Assembly (NCBI GenBank): GCA_964433555.1
Contig: CAYSRG010000017.1
Span: 1-50,870 of the forward strand
From: Stramentimicrobium sp964433555
Lineage (GTDB): Bacteria; Atribacterota; Phoenicimicrobiia; Phoenicimicrobiales; Stramentimicrobiaceae
Reading direction: 5' to 3'
DNA: 50,870 bases
Positions 41,487 to 50,807 of the stretch are shown here, piece after piece. The translations under genes and the position numbers were made by a program. The first letter of the stretch is position 1. Every line of letters begins with the position of its first letter. The notes below the pieces were generated by a model, which was given only the letters and a program-made list of their open reading frames with translations, had not been told where the DNA came from and ran no database searches.

Positions 41487-43106
41487 TTATTTAGCTTCAC
41501 CAGTGGATACTTTTTCTTTAAATTTACCCAAGGCCTGGAATCCACTATAGACTACAAAGCTGGCTAAGATTAACAATAAAATAGATACTGTACCGAGAAG
41601 AACATTACCCCTACCAAAATTGGTAAAGACCAGATTAATCAGGGCAACAACGGTAACAATCATCATAAATGCCATAGGATAATAAGTGATCTTGAAGTTT
41701 TTACCCAGATGAGCCAGATAAGCAGTGGCACCCATTAAGGATAAACCAGCCAATAGTTGGTTAGAAGAACCGAATATCGGCCAGATTGCAGCCCATTGTC
41801 CGGTTAAAGCCAGTGCTCCACCGGCAATAACAGTTATAATGGTACCCATATAGCGATTAGAAAGAGAGGGCATTTTTTCAGCTGTTAGTTCTTCAAAGCA
41901 GTACCTTCCCAGACGTGTTGCTGTATCCAGAGATGTAATCAAAAAGGCAGAGATAGTCAAAGAACCAAAGACAATACCGGTCTGTTCAGGAACACCTAAA
42001 CCAGCCAAAAATTTACCAAGACCATGAGCAAATATACCAACTGCACCACCCCATTCAGCCAGACCTGTAGTCATTCCTTCCTGAGTCAATATAGCAGCTG
42101 TGCCAAGGGCAATAACTGCCAGAACTCCTTCAAGAAGCATAGCCCCATAGCCTACCAATCTGGTATCTTTCTCGTTGTCAAGCTGCTTTGCTGTTGTTCC
42201 AGAGGCAACCATGGAATGGAAACCAGAAACTGCTCCGCAGGCTATAGTAACAAATAACATGGGGAATAAAAATCCTACTCCTGTTTTGAAACTGGTATAA
42301 GCAGGATAAACCAACGTAGGTCTAACAACCAGTATTCCAAGGACTCCACCAATAAGAGCAACATAAAGCAGGAAAGAGGAGAGATAATCACGAGGTTGTA
42401 ATAACATCCAGACCGGCAAGGTTGAAGCCAGAATGATGTAAGCAATTAAAATCCAGGTCCAGGTCACTTGATTGAAGAATAAGAATGGTGAATTAAGTCC
42501 AATCCAGATGGAAACAAAGAGGAGAATTATCCCAATTACTGTAACCAGTGATAAGCTCATATTGGCACGATAAAGAGCGAATCCCATAGCCATGGCAATC
42601 AATAACATTAAAAATCCGGCTGTGGCAACAGAAGCATTAGCGGCAAAGGCCTGAGCAGTTAAAATGGTAAAGACTGCGACCACCAGTACCAGAGCTAACC
42701 AGGCAAATAGTAAAAACCAGGTTCTTGCTTTCTTGCCCACATACTGTCCAATAATCTCACCCACAGATTTGCCTTTATGACGAGCCGAGGTAATCAAGCC
42801 GAAATAGTCATGTACTCCTCCTACAAAAATACAACCAAGAACAATCCAGATAAAACAGGGCAGCCACCCAAATACTACTGCTGCAATTGGGCCGGTAATT
42901 GGTCCGGCACCGGCAATGGAGGCAAAATGGTGACCCAGTAAAACCGGAGCCTTGGCTGGAACATAATCTACTCCATCGGTCATAGTGTGTGCTGGCGTCT
43001 TGGCTTTTTCATCAATCTCAACTATTTTATCTAAAAAACTTCCATATATCCTGTAAGCAATAATATAAAGAATAATGGCTAAAATCAGTATGGTTAAAAG
43101 ACTCAT
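41487..43106 (-). CDS. cstA: Carbon starvation protein A (peptide/pyruvate transporter)
   Basis: Multi-spanning inner-membrane transporter; members take up peptides or pyruvate during carbon limitation. Seen: 539 residues, about 14-16 hydrophobic helices; CstA signatures HHFASIAGAGPITGPI (about 59), GCIFVGGVHDYFGLI (about 92), KGKSVGEIIGQYVG and CGAVSGFHSMVASGTTAKQL (split, about 290). AGGAGG lies 9 bases before ATG. Stands alone with its own terminator. No regulator is adjacent. Confidence 0.94.
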   Translation of the reverse strand: MSLLTILILAIILYIIAYRIYGSFLDKIVEIDEKAKTPAHTMTDGVDYVPAKAPVLLGHHFASIAGAGPITGPIAAVVFGWLPCFIWIVLGCIFVGGVHDYFGLITSARHKGKSVGEIIGQYVGKKARTWFLLFAWLALVLVVAVFTILTAQAFAANASVATAGFLMLLIAMAMGFALYRANMSLSLVTVIGIILLFVSIWIGLNSPFLFFNQVTWTWILIAYIILASTLPVWMLLQPRDYLSSFLLYVALIGGVLGILVVRPTLVYPAYTSFKTGVGFLFPMLFVTIACGAVSGFHSMVASGTTAKQLDNEKDTRLVGYGAMLLEGVLAVIALGTAAILTQEGMTTGLAEWGGAVGIFAHGLGKFLAGLGVPEQTGIVFGSLTISAFLITSLDTATRLGRYCFEELTAEKMPSLSNRYMGTIITVIAGGALALTGQWAAIWPIFGSSNQLLAGLSLMGATAYLAHLGKNFKITYYPMAFMMIVTVVALINLVFTNFGRGNVLLGTVSILLLILASFVVYSGFQALGKFKEKVSTGEAK

Positions 43107-43268
43107 TAGAACAAACCTCCTTTAAAAATGATTAGAAAGAAATTAACTAATAAATGTTTTTAATAAAAATAGTGATTGAAAAATGATCAATAAATCGCTA
43201 CCCCGACAATAGGATTATACATTTGAATCATATAACTTGAGCAAGAACAGATAATATAAGCGATTATA

Positions 43269-43859
43269 TTAATTAATTACTGATTGTTTTTTACCACCCC
43301 CTAATTCCTTTTTAAAATTATAGACTGAGGCAATTTCTTTACCTTTAGGATTACAGTATACACAACTCTGTTTAAGGTCAATGAGTAACAAACGAATATC
43401 ACACCAGCCCTTTATTCCTAAGACAAAGGTCTTGCCATATCTAAATCTTTGAGTAATGGCAATTGCCTCTTGAGAAAAACCTTGAGCAGATACTATTATT
43501 CCATTAATGGTGTGAGACATCACCTCAAAAGAAGGAATAACCAGTTCCCGGGTGATATTGATTAAAAATTGAGAAAAATCATTTATAATTCTATCATCTA
43601 CAAATTGTTCAAATCCCTGGACAAAGATGATTTCTTTTTCCTGGTAACGGTCAATTTGAATTTTTTTGGTAAGAACATGGCGGTAATGTTCTAGAACAGA
43701 AATAGCATATATATCTATTTTCTTTTCGCTGATTAATTTATTAGTTTCGACATTATAATGCAACTTATATCTTTTTGATAGTCCTTCAAGATATTCTGAT
43801 AATGTGGGTTGCATTTTGCTTTTAATTTCCTTGCTAGATTTATTATTTTTTTTCTTCAC
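43269..43859 (-). CDS. Uncharacterised protein of a Firmicutes-type family
   Basis: 196 residues. No function can be given. Seen: Lys-rich N-terminus (KKKNNKSSKEIKSK), a middle with IDIYAISVLEHYRHVLTKK, then ELVIPSFEVMSHTINGIIVS (about 107) and FRYGKTFVLGIKGWCDIRLLLIDL (split, about 138-161), ending VYCNPKGKEIASVYNF. The second half resembles a family of uncharacterised clostridial proteins with the pattern GIIV...F.Y.K.F..G.KGW.D.RL..VDL; I believe this is a DUF family but am not certain of its number. Cys pair C152 and C166-C169 region could bind metal. Stands alone between cstA and the FmdE-like gene. Confidence 0.65.
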   Translation of the reverse strand: MKKKNNKSSKEIKSKMQPTLSEYLEGLSKRYKLHYNVETNKLISEKKIDIYAISVLEHYRHVLTKKIQIDRYQEKEIIFVQGFEQFVDDRIINDFSQFLINITRELVIPSFEVMSHTINGIIVSAQGFSQEAIAITQRFRYGKTFVLGIKGWCDIRLLLIDLKQSCVYCNPKGKEIASVYNFKKELGGGKKQSVIN

Positions 43860-44359
43860 TTAACTGTTTTTATTTTATTACAATCATTTTTCGATTGCAA
43901 CTATATTAATTGTGGGATAAATATTATTTATAAAATAGAATATAATCATTCCCTTATTTACATTAAATACTTACCACTTTTGTTTTCAAGCTCATATTGG
44001 TATTCTATTTTTTCTTTTTATTCTGGTAAAATGCCAGAATTAATTATTATTCTCACCAACCGCTGCCAGGAGTAGCAGTAATTACTGCATAGACAAACTC
44101 ATGCTCATGGACTCCCTGAGTAAATTGATCCGAGATTTTTTCTATAATCATTGTGTTTGTTATTAATATTAAAAAGATATCTGGCAAGAAAGAGCTGATG
44201 GTATATGACTATTTTCCTTGACATTTCTCAACTTTATGATAATATTTAAGCATATTGGACAGTGTTACAATTAATATTTTCGTAACACAAGGTATCAAAA
44301 AGAAGAAGATCGTAAGAAGACTTATGATAGTGTATAAATAATAGGAGATAAAGGAATCA
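43860..44359. other. 500-bp spacer, promoter for FmdE-like gene, possible micro-ORF
   Basis: Mostly A+T-rich non-coding sequence. It holds a 7-bp hairpin (44020-44040), a minus-strand 32-codon reading at 44053-44151 whose codon use looks coding but which lacks a ribosome site, and a plus-strand promoter candidate at 44218-44245. Confidence 0.5.
44218..44245 (+). promoter_or_regulatory. Sigma-A-type promoter candidate for FmdE-like gene
   Basis: TTGACA (44218-44223), 16-base spacer, TAATAT (44240-44245). About 115 bases upstream of the GTG start at 44360. Confidence 0.45.
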
Positions 44360-44818
44360 GTGATTAAATTAGCAGTGGAATATAATAATATCAATACTAT
44401 GGTTGAACGTGGTATTAAGTTACATGGTCACTCCGGACCCTACCTTAATCTGGGTATTAAGATGGGTTTGCTTGCCCTGGATTTGCTGGGAGTAAAAGGA
44501 TATTTTGATCTCTCAACTGAAGTAGAATTAGAATACCGTACTCCGATATCCTGCTTGATCGACGGTTTACAGATATCTACCGGTTGCACCATGGGAAAAG
44601 GAAACATCAGAGTAAAAAATAATCCTGGTATAATTAGAGTCCTTTTCAAATCAGATCACAAAACACTTCTGGTCACCTTAAAACCGAAAATAAACAAACT
44701 AATTGACTTCCAAAAAGAAAGCTGCGAAACTCTGGGGGAACAAATCCTGAATATATCCAATAAGCAGATGTTTAATTATGAAATTAAATGCGAGCCTTCT
44801 AAAATAATTGGTGAGTAA
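44360..44818 (+). CDS. FmdE-family protein (formylmethanofuran dehydrogenase subunit E-like)
   Basis: Small metal-binding protein of a family named after a methanogen dehydrogenase-associated subunit but common in bacteria without that pathway. Seen: 152 residues; KLHGHSGPYLNLGIKMG (about 20), which carries the His/Gly-rich motif, and CLIDGLQISTGCTMGKGN (about 60), the Cys-containing motif. The zinc-ribbon tail found in some members is absent. Start GTG with AAGGA 5 bases upstream. Convergent with the amidohydrolase cluster across a strong terminator. Its closeness to a W/Mo aldehyde oxidoreductase is suggestive only. Confidence 0.85.
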   Translation: MIKLAVEYNNINTMVERGIKLHGHSGPYLNLGIKMGLLALDLLGVKGYFDLSTEVELEYRTPISCLIDGLQISTGCTMGKGNIRVKNNPGIIRVLFKSDHKTLLVTLKPKINKLIDFQKESCETLGEQILNISNKQMFNYEIKCEPSKIIGE

Positions 44819-44881
44819 AGCAGCACTATTCATTAAGGCAAAGTATATTACCCATTCAGTCCTCCTTTCATTAAAAAGCAG

Positions 44882-44932
44882 AAAAGGCTAATTTTTCAAG
44901 CTCATAAATCAAATCAGAAAAATTAGCCTTTT
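44882..44932. terminator. Strong bidirectional terminator
   Basis: Perfect 16-bp arms at 44882-44897 and 44917-44932, with A/T tracts at both ends (AAAAGG...CCTTTT). Lies between the convergent FmdE-like gene and the amidohydrolase gene and serves both. Confidence 0.88.
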
Positions 44933-44989
44933 AATGTTTTCATAAACTTAATTTTTATTATTTGAAAAGAGTAAAGAGACCGCAGTTAG

Positions 44990-46372
44990 CTACCTTATTA
45001 CTTTGATAATTTTTCCATATCCTGGGTTAACTTTTATTTCGCCATGCTCGTAAACGACTTCCCCTCTGACGATGGTCTGTTCTGGTTGTCCATAAACTTC
45101 CCATCCATCAAAGACTATAGCGCTGTCTTTGCATTTAGTAAACATTTTATCTTTGTCTATTTTGCCTTTCTGGTCTGCATCAAAGATAACAAAATCTGCA
45201 TCAGCACCTACCATGATTACTCCTTTTTGGGGATATAATCCGAAAATACGAGCTGGATTTTCGCAGATTAGTTGTACCATCATAGCCAGATCAAGCTTAC
45301 CTTCCTTAACTGCGGTAAACATTAAGGGAAGTCTGGTAGAAAGTCCAGGGAAACCAGCCGGGGGCACAAAAATATCATCCTTACCCTTTTCTTTCTCCTC
45401 TTTAGTATAAGGGGCATGATCACTGCCTATTATATCAAAATAACCTGCTCTTAAATACTCCCACATCTCCTCTTGTTCATCTTCACTACGGACTGGTGGA
45501 TTACATTTGGCAAAAGCACCATGCTCAACTAAAGCCTGTTCATTCAAAAACAGATAATGAGGACAGGTTTCCGCAATAGCTAATACTCCTTTTTCCTTTG
45601 CTTCTTGAACTAATTGAACCGCTTCAGGTGTACTGATATGGGCAATTTCAACCTTTGCTCCCGTCTTTTCGGCAAACAGCAATATTTTAGCTGTCGATTC
45701 AATTTCAGCAACAGGAGGACGAGATCTCTCATGATATATAGGGGAAGTCTTTCCTTCTTTCCTGAGTCGAGCAATATTTTTCTTAATCAGGTCATTATTT
45801 TCGGCATGAAATGCAGTAATAACACCTGTCTTAGCAAGTATTTCCATTAGCTCATATTGATCACCTGTATCGGGTGCAGTCAATCCAATAAATTCCTTTT
45901 CCCTTCCTTCGGGAGCTTCATGTAAGAAAGTTTTAAAAGCAACTATACCTGCTTTGGAACATGGTATAATACTTTCTTTCTGGTCAATCCCGGCTGCTCC
46001 AAAAAAGGCTATATCAACTACCGCTTCCTTTTCAGCAATAGCCATTCTGTTATTCACAATTTCCGGAGAATAAGGAGGCGGAGAAGATATGGGCATTTCC
46101 AGCACAGTAGTTACTCCACCTAAAGCAGCTTCTTTGGTTCCCGTAAGAAATGTTTCCCTATATTCATTACCTGGCGCTCTAATATGGACATGGGGATCTA
46201 CTGTTCCAGGTAAAACTGTTTTCCCCTTGGCATTTATAACCTTTTTTGCTTTTAAAGTATTTTTGCTAATCACGGTAATTATTCCGTCTTTAATACCGAT
46301 GCTACAGCTGACTAATTGGTCATTGATAAACACATTCCCGGAATTAATTGCCAGATCATAATTGTCCATCAT
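44990..46372 (-). CDS. Cyclic amidohydrolase (allantoinase/hydantoinase/dihydroorotase type)
   Basis: Binuclear-metal enzyme that opens cyclic amide rings. Seen: 460 residues; all metal ligands in place, H61 and H63 (DPHVHIRAPG), carboxylated Lys K147 (VAFKTFL), H189 (TAFHAEN), H245 (EIAHIST) and D318 (GSDHAPY). The chain length and the APGNEYRETFLTGT segment favour allantoinase or hydantoinase over biosynthetic dihydroorotase. Last gene of a minus-strand cluster; the racemase ahead of it acts on hydantoin or allantoin, which supports the same substrate class. AGGAGG upstream; the second of two adjacent ATGs (46369) has the better spacing. Confidence 0.9.
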   Translation of the reverse strand: MMDNYDLAINSGNVFINDQLVSCSIGIKDGIITVISKNTLKAKKVINAKGKTVLPGTVDPHVHIRAPGNEYRETFLTGTKEAALGGVTTVLEMPISSPPPYSPEIVNNRMAIAEKEAVVDIAFFGAAGIDQKESIIPCSKAGIVAFKTFLHEAPEGREKEFIGLTAPDTGDQYELMEILAKTGVITAFHAENNDLIKKNIARLRKEGKTSPIYHERSRPPVAEIESTAKILLFAEKTGAKVEIAHISTPEAVQLVQEAKEKGVLAIAETCPHYLFLNEQALVEHGAFAKCNPPVRSEDEQEEMWEYLRAGYFDIIGSDHAPYTKEEKEKGKDDIFVPPAGFPGLSTRLPLMFTAVKEGKLDLAMMVQLICENPARIFGLYPQKGVIMVGADADFVIFDADQKGKIDKDKMFTKCKDSAIVFDGWEVYGQPEQTIVRGEVVYEHGEIKVNPGYGKIIKVIR

Positions 46373-46451
46373 ATATCCTCCTGAGATTCACTAATATATT
46401 TTAATTATTTTACAAAAAATAAAACATTCAATAAATTGTTAATTGTACATT

Positions 46452-47135
46452 TTAGCTATATTTAGCTATTTTGCTAGTTCTAACTCCATATCTAATAAAG
46501 GACTCTATCATCATTAAAGCACACACTAATCCATCAATAACGGGGACTCCCACAACTTTTTCAATTTCTTTGTCCAATCCTGCCATTCCGGCACATCCCA
46601 GTATTAAAACTTCTGCTCCATCCTCTTGTATCGCTGCCAATCCTTCTTTCAGCAACTTTTCTCTTTTATCTTTTTCAGTCGCAACTACACCTAAACCAGT
46701 AGTACGGATTGATGCGCATCGGCCTCCCAGGCTATATTTTTTGACCAAATCCTCTTTTTGGGGTATTTTTTTTCTTTTTAGTGATAATATGCTGAATTTG
46801 TGCCCTATAGGCAAAGCATAAAGCATAGACGCCTCACCAATTCCTATAACCGGTTTGTCGGTTAATTCTCTAAGCAGATCTATACCTATATCGCTATGGC
46901 AGGCTATGATAAAGCCATCATATTGTTTTCCCCAATCCTTGAAATTTTCTAATAAATACTTTTCAGCAATGGCTGCATCTAAATAACTTTCAATTCCTAA
47001 CGGAGCTTCTTCGATTTGTTTAACTTCAATTCTTGTATCAGCCAAGGCATATTTCTCACAGGTCTTTCTAATTCCATCAGTTACTTCTCTTGAACTATTT
47101 GGATTAATACACAATATCTTCAAGGGCACCTCCAT
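46452..47135 (-). CDS. Hydantoin/allantoin racemase
   Basis: Asp/Glu racemase superfamily enzyme that interconverts the enantiomers of 5-substituted hydantoins or allantoin. Seen: 227 residues; NPNSSREVTDGI (about 11), typical of hydantoin racemases; the two catalytic Cys, C79 (IIACHSDIG) and C181 (LILGCAGMAG); VIDGLVCALMMIE near the C-terminus. It lies 79 bp before the amidohydrolase and 23 bp after the aldehyde oxidoreductase. It would feed the correct enantiomer to the ring-opening enzyme. Confidence 0.9.
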   Translation of the reverse strand: MEVPLKILCINPNSSREVTDGIRKTCEKYALADTRIEVKQIEEAPLGIESYLDAAIAEKYLLENFKDWGKQYDGFIIACHSDIGIDLLRELTDKPVIGIGEASMLYALPIGHKFSILSLKRKKIPQKEDLVKKYSLGGRCASIRTTGLGVVATEKDKREKLLKEGLAAIQEDGAEVLILGCAGMAGLDKEIEKVVGVPVIDGLVCALMMIESFIRYGVRTSKIAKYS

Positions 47136-47158
47136 AATCAGGTTAATAAGTATTACAG

Positions 47159-49096
47159 TTATCTTGCCACTAATTTCCCTTTTTGGGCAAGCCTGTTAGC
47201 AATTTTTTTCATTCCTAACTTTTCCAATGCTGATTTAGTTTGTTTGCCTGTTCTAATATCCCATTCCCACAGGTTATAATATTCATCTAACATTTTATCA
47301 TATCGTTTTCTATCAATTTTAAATCCCTTGTATGGACCCGATTTTACCTCTTCCTGCATAAATCTTTTGGGAGGCATATCATCTTCCCGAGACATATTCG
47401 TATGTAGCTCATTAAATGCCTTTTCCATATTTCTGCCCAAGGGTGCATAATAATCCATTAAATCTTTTTCATTCACATTCAATCCCATACCAGTATTTAT
47501 TAACTGAACAAAATCTGATAGGTCAAAAAAATTTGCTCCAGACCATGTTCCGACATAATTGCATATACCCAGATTATCTTCAATTTCCTTAGTTTTTCCC
47601 TGCCAAAAAACTCCATAAGCTTGATTTTCATAATCAACTACATTAAACTTGCCAATACGTGGTTTAGGCCCATATCTTTTATTTCCCATTGTAGCTCCCC
47701 TGAGATGTCTACCGGCAACTGGTGAAGTAGAAACTGCCAATGCCCATGCTTTGGGAATACGGAAAGGCTCTATGGAAGGCTGCCCTTTCACATGTATAAT
47801 ATAATCTTCTGAATTTTTGCCAATATTTTTAGCAGCTTCTATTAATCCATCAGCTAATAAATTACCTAATCCTTCTCTATTAGCCAGTTTTTTTAGCATT
47901 TCTATAAAAGATTTGCTATTGCCCCAATTTAATTCCAATCCATTGGTCTCATTTTGGGTAATAATACCCTTCTCATATAATTCAAATGCCCATGATATTG
48001 CTGATGCAGCAAAATCGCCATCTAAGCCTAATTTGTTAGTCAGTATCCATGACTTCACTACCGCTTCCGGCTCTGAAACATCAACTCGGCAAGCATGCCC
48101 CATAATAGTATTAATCCAAAATCCCTCTCCTCTTGTTCCTTGGTATTCTCCTTTGCTTATTTCCATAAAGGGCATGCATCCAGTTGGACATAGATAACAT
48201 GCCCTGACCTTTTTTACCATACCGGGAACGCCGCTTTGGAGATTCATCAATCTGATTCTTTTTTCGTATTCCCACTGGTCATCCTGTCCGTTTTTAGCAA
48301 CAATATTAGTATTCCAACCTTCCCATTCAGGATTTGTATAAAAATTCAAAGGAGCTTTTCTCATCAGAGTAGTGCTTTCTTGGTTTATACACTTTTTGTT
48401 GCATTCTGCCACTACAGCCATAAATTTATTTGGTTCGGCAATATTTATTTTCCCATGCCCGCGAACCACTACAGCTTTAAGCTTTTTATCTCCCATAACA
48501 CAACCCACACCTGAGCCTCCAGCAGCTTTTGCTGTATCAACTATTATGGCTGAACCCCTTACCAGATTTTCTCCCGCGGGACCGATTGAAGCAATTTTAA
48601 TATCCCTATCTCCGATTTCACCTCGTAGCAGTTCTTCTGTTTCAAAGGTGTCTTTTCCCCATAAATTCTCTGCATTTCTAACCTGAATATCATTATCATT
48701 AATATACAGATAAACCGGACTTTTTGCTTTACCGGTAATAATTAGGTTATCATAACCGGCATATTTCAACTCAGCACCCCAAAATCCTCCCACATTTGCT
48801 GAACCCTTTCCTCCATTAAATACATTAATGGTAGAAATATCAACACGACATGCTCCAGGAGCCATTGTTCCTACCATACTACCAACACCAAAACAAAGAA
48901 GATTTTCCGGATCAGACCATCTGGTATTCTGTCCAATTTTTTCCAGTATGATTAGAGAATTAATTCCTCTTCCCCCTAAAGTTTTTAAAGTATACTTTTC
49001 AGTATTTTCATACCATATTTTATTATCAGATAAGTCTATCCATAATATTTTGCCTGCTAAACAACCTCTAATGCTTCTATTCTTATTCATAATCAT
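47159..49096 (-). CDS. Aldehyde:ferredoxin oxidoreductase (tungsten/molybdenum)
   Basis: Oxidises aldehydes to acids, or reduces acids, with a bis-pterin tungsten or molybdenum site and ferredoxin. Seen: 645 residues; N-terminal GKILWIDLSDNKI and GGRGINSLI; 4Fe-4S ligands in CYLCPTGC (about 298-305) with the fourth Cys in NLGICNYVG (about 510); GVGCVMGDKKLKAVVVRG (about 190). Of the AOR family, but subgroup and substrate cannot be fixed; the small Fe-S protein encoded 6 bp upstream is the usual electron partner of bacterial AORs. No pterin or tungstate genes in the window. Confidence 0.92.
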   Translation of the reverse strand: MIMNKNRSIRGCLAGKILWIDLSDNKIWYENTEKYTLKTLGGRGINSLIILEKIGQNTRWSDPENLLCFGVGSMVGTMAPGACRVDISTINVFNGGKGSANVGGFWGAELKYAGYDNLIITGKAKSPVYLYINDNDIQVRNAENLWGKDTFETEELLRGEIGDRDIKIASIGPAGENLVRGSAIIVDTAKAAGGSGVGCVMGDKKLKAVVVRGHGKINIAEPNKFMAVVAECNKKCINQESTTLMRKAPLNFYTNPEWEGWNTNIVAKNGQDDQWEYEKRIRLMNLQSGVPGMVKKVRACYLCPTGCMPFMEISKGEYQGTRGEGFWINTIMGHACRVDVSEPEAVVKSWILTNKLGLDGDFAASAISWAFELYEKGIITQNETNGLELNWGNSKSFIEMLKKLANREGLGNLLADGLIEAAKNIGKNSEDYIIHVKGQPSIEPFRIPKAWALAVSTSPVAGRHLRGATMGNKRYGPKPRIGKFNVVDYENQAYGVFWQGKTKEIEDNLGICNYVGTWSGANFFDLSDFVQLINTGMGLNVNEKDLMDYYAPLGRNMEKAFNELHTNMSREDDMPPKRFMQEEVKSGPYKGFKIDRKRYDKMLDEYYNLWEWDIRTGKQTKSALEKLGMKKIANRLAQKGKLVAR

Positions 49097-49102
49097 TTCC
49101 CT

Positions 49103-49345
49103 TTATTTCCCGCTTGATAGGCTTAGAGCCCCATAAGAACAGTATTTAACACACAAAGGAATTTCTTCCCCAGAACATTGGTCACAAGTTGAAATAATCC
49201 TCCACTCAGCTACACCGCTAACTGGATTACGGTATACTTTTATGCTGCTTTTATCCGGCCAAAAAGTACGAGTATGATGAAATGAGCAGGCTAATTGACA
49301 GGATTTACAGTAATAACACAAATTAGCATCTCTTTTTATTTTCAA
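49103..49345 (-). CDS. Small Fe-S protein, AOR electron partner
   Basis: 80 residues with two groups of Cys: CYYCKSCQLACSF (about 10-22) and CDQCSGEEIPLCVKYC (about 54-69), compatible with one or two 4Fe-4S clusters of the HycB/NrfC kind. It lacks a signal peptide. It lies immediately before the aldehyde oxidoreductase gene (6-bp gap) and 43 bp after aspartase, so it very probably passes electrons to or from that enzyme. Confidence 0.88.
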   Translation of the reverse strand: MKIKRDANLCYYCKSCQLACSFHHTRTFWPDKSSIKVYRNPVSGVAEWRIISTCDQCSGEEIPLCVKYCSYGALSLSSGK

Positions 49346-49388
49346 ATTTTTAACTTTCTATACTACCTCAAGATTAATTAATTGATAT

Positions 49389-50807
49389 TTAATTTTTTAA
49401 CAGCTCTTTTCCGGCAATACCGGCTTTAGTCATTTCATAAGGATCCAGTATTTTATTCAGTTTATCTTCTTCCAATATTTTATGCTCCAAGACAACCTCT
49501 CTTACACTCTTATTACCTATAAAGGCTTCTCTAGCAACCAGACAAGTTTTTTCATAACCAATATGGGGATTTAAGGCAGTTATAATACCAATACTTCTCT
49601 CCACAAATTCCCGGCATCTCTGTTCATTAGCTATTATTCCATCAATGCATTTTTCTCTAAGCATATTCTGGACATTGGTCATTAGATCAAAACTCTGCAT
49701 TAAATTGAATGCCAATACCGGCTCCATTACATTTAGTTCTAATTGACCTGCTTCAGCGGCTAAATTAATGGTAATATCATTACCTATGACCTGAAATATC
49801 ACCTGATTAGTTGCCTCGAGAATTACCGGATTTACTTTTCCTGGCATTATAGATGAACCAGGTTGAACTTCAGGCAATCTTATCTCATATAAACCTGCCC
49901 GTGGGCCAGAAGCCATTAACCTTAAGTCATTACATATTTTAGATAACACCACTGCCCATGCTTTGATAGCTGACGATGCTTCTATGTAAGCATCGGCATT
50001 TTGGGTAGCATCTACTAAATCTTCTGCTATAAACAAATCAAAACCTGACATTTCTCTTAGTCTTTTTTCTACCAGTTTAATATATTCAGGCTCAGCATTA
50101 AGGCAAGTTCCTACTGCTGTTGCTCCCATATTTATTGTTTTTAGTCCTTCTATCGACCGAGCTATTCTTTCTCGTGACCTTTTTGCGGCATTAGCATGAG
50201 CTAAAAATTCCTGTCCTAATCGGATAGGAACCGCATCCTGTAAATGAGTTCTACCCATTTTTAAAACATGGTCTAATTCCTTAGCTTTAGTCCGAAAAGA
50301 ACTCTCTAATTCATTGGTAGCTTCTAATAATGCCTTGGATTTTATGAGTAGTGCTATTTTGATGGCTGTGGGCACTGCATCATTAGTAGATTGAGACATA
50401 TTTACATGAGTTAGGGATGATATAACCGAACTGTCTCCCTTTTTACCTTCTCCGTATAATTCCATTGCTCTGTTGGCAATTACCTCATTGGCATTCATAT
50501 TATTTGAAGTGCCTGCTCCACCCTGAATAGGATCTAGCACAAATTCTTCATTTAGTTTACCATCAATAACCTCTTGTGCAGCATCCATAATAGCCTTAGC
50601 TCGTTTTTCATCAAGCAGACCAATCTCCATATTGGCTTTTGCTGCAGCTTTCTTAACTATGCCTAATGCCTTAATAAAATCTTTATCCATCTTATAGCCA
50701 GTTAATTTAAAGTTTTCCATTGCTCTAAGAGTCTGTACTCCATAGTAAACATTATTGGGAACTTCTTTCTTCCCCAATAAATCCTCTTCAATACGATACT
50801 CTTTCAA
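49389..50807 (-). CDS. aspA: Aspartate ammonia-lyase
   Basis: Splits L-aspartate into fumarate and ammonia. Seen: 472 residues, family norm; GSSIMPGKVNPV signature (about 316) with the catalytic Ser loop; THLQDAVPIRLGQEF (about 187); SLTHVNMSQSTNDAVP (about 132); N-terminal EEDLLGKKEVPNNVYYGVQT, more like aspartase than fumarase. Start TTG at 50807 with AGGAGAG 7 bases upstream. First gene of the minus-strand cluster with the Fe-S protein, AOR, racemase and amidohydrolase. The region upstream (50808-50870) is too short to show its promoter. Confidence 0.92.
   Translation of the reverse strand: MKEYRIEEDLLGKKEVPNNVYYGVQTLRAMENFKLTGYKMDKDFIKALGIVKKAAAKANMEIGLLDEKRAKAIMDAAQEVIDGKLNEEFVLDPIQGGAGTSNNMNANEVIANRAMELYGEGKKGDSSVISSLTHVNMSQSTNDAVPTAIKIALLIKSKALLEATNELESSFRTKAKELDHVLKMGRTHLQDAVPIRLGQEFLAHANAAKRSRERIARSIEGLKTINMGATAVGTCLNAEPEYIKLVEKRLREMSGFDLFIAEDLVDATQNADAYIEASSAIKAWAVVLSKICNDLRLMASGPRAGLYEIRLPEVQPGSSIMPGKVNPVILEATNQVIFQVIGNDITINLAAEAGQLELNVMEPVLAFNLMQSFDLMTNVQNMLREKCIDGIIANEQRCREFVERSIGIITALNPHIGYEKTCLVAREAFIGNKSVREVVLEHKILEEDKLNKILDPYEMTKAGIAGKELLKN

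Noticed and set aside
46471..46821. Plus-strand 116-codon reading opposite the racemase gene, and similar long antisense readings opposite AOR and the amidohydrolase
   Set aside because: They mirror well-supported genes on the other strand and show low-complexity Ser/Pro/Ile-rich translations.
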